In this document: positions 63,852 through 64,000 of the stretch, one piece after another | Position numbering within the stretch: the stretch's first letter is position 1 | How the letters are laid out: each line of letters opens with the position of its first letter | DNA from: Pseudomonas sp. PDM05 | GTDB taxonomy: Bacteria > Pseudomonadota > Gammaproteobacteria > Pseudomonadales > Pseudomonadaceae | Direction of reading: 5' to 3' | Assembly (NCBI RefSeq): GCF_014851685.1 | Contig: NZ_JACVAC010000016.1 | Span: forward strand, 34,807 to 98,806 | DNA: 64,000 nt | Notes under the pieces: generated by a model | Databases searched by the model: none | Told to the model about the DNA's origin: nothing | What the model saw: the letters and a program-made list of their open reading frames with translations, nothing else | Made by a program: the position numbers and the translations under genes

Positions 63852-63866
63852 GTGGGAGCGGGCTTG
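63852..63866. repeat. Half REP cut by an insertion
   Basis: GTGGGAGCGGGCTTG is the outer half of the REP sequence; at the point where CTCGCGAA or CCCGCGAA should follow, unrelated sequence begins. Confidence 0.75.
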
Positions 63867-64000
63867 AACTGGCCTAATGATTTTGGACACTTCAATCGGG
63901 CGCTATGATGGCGCCCAAATCTGAGGTGTTTGGATATGCGTAAATCTTATTCAAGTGAGTTCAAACTCAAAGCTGCCAGCATGGTGCTGGACGAGGGGCA
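63866..64000 (+). mobile_element. Left end of an IS3-type insertion sequence
   Basis: From about 63866 the sequence changes (TGAACTGGCCTAATG...), which should be the left inverted repeat. A transposase frame starts 70 bases later. The rest lies beyond the window, so the right end and target duplication cannot be seen. Confidence 0.7.
63936..64000 (+). CDS. IS3-family transposase OrfA, first 21 codons (cut by window end)
   Basis: The visible peptide MRKSYSSEFKLKAASMVLDE is the start of an IS3-family OrfA helix-turn-helix protein (YSxEFKLxAxxLVLD pattern). GAGGTG precedes the ATG. Confidence 0.75.
   Translation, partial: MRKSYSSEFKLKAASMVLDEG

Overview
The window is a chromosomal segment of a Pseudomonas of the P. 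fluorescens group. This rests on GC-rich coding sequence, Pseudomonas gene orders (ycgR/flgZ-flgN-flgM-flgA | cheV-cheR-flgBCDE; rne | rluC...yceD-rpmF-plsX-fabD-fabG-acpP-fabF-pabC-mltG-tmk-holB-tatD; ETF genes), and many copies of the inverted GTGGGAGC(G/T)GGCTTG repeats (REP/REPIN) common in that group.

Layout. 1-900: 3' half of an MFS transporter. 961-8721: flagellar and chemotaxis block, divergent around 3600, with readable sigma-54 promoters for flgA and flgBCDE and a sigma-28 promoter for flgM. 8905-10056: an unfamiliar protein with a coiled-coil-like N-terminus, 29 consecutive glycines encoded by a GGT microsatellite, and a papain-like Cys/His arrangement, placed between flgE and nrdA. 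10152-13049: nrdA, with candidate NrdR boxes and a consensus DnaA box upstream. 13734-19339: an RstAB-type two-component system, a phosphopantetheinyl transferase, then a small secreted protein in front of phoPQ. 19469-23811: AraC regulator, dctA (sigma-54 promoter plus two DctD-like palindromes), an XdhC protein and a MobA-like nucleotidyltransferase.

23886-43166: conserved housekeeping genes. RNase E diverges from rluC, which heads a run through sppA to the convergent maf. Next come yceD-rpmF-plsX and the fatty-acid, folate, cell-wall and replication cluster to tatD. A small RNA matching RgsA (P16) in position and architecture lies tail to tail with tatD, followed by a TetR regulator and moaA.

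43385-57713: more accessory content. It holds a DUF4823 lipoprotein and a DUF1285 protein; a GntR / ADP-ribosylglycohydrolase / NCS1 permease / PfkB kinase operon resembling E. coli yegTUVW with a different transporter; a small secreted protein; an MFS remnant; a GNAT; an SDR followed by the araFGH L-arabinose importer and an IclR regulator; and a zinc alcohol dehydrogenase divergent from an AraC regulator. 57891-63814: the electron-transfer flavoprotein dehydrogenase divergent from etfBA, a periplasmic binding protein, and a DUF4398/OmpA lipoprotein pair. The window ends inside an IS3-type element that has inserted into a REP sequence.

The best candidates for undescribed biology are the poly-glycine protease-like protein beside the hook operon and the yegUVW-like nucleoside or glycoside salvage operon. 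No tRNA, rRNA or CRISPR array was seen. All family assignments come from reading the sequence; no database search was run.
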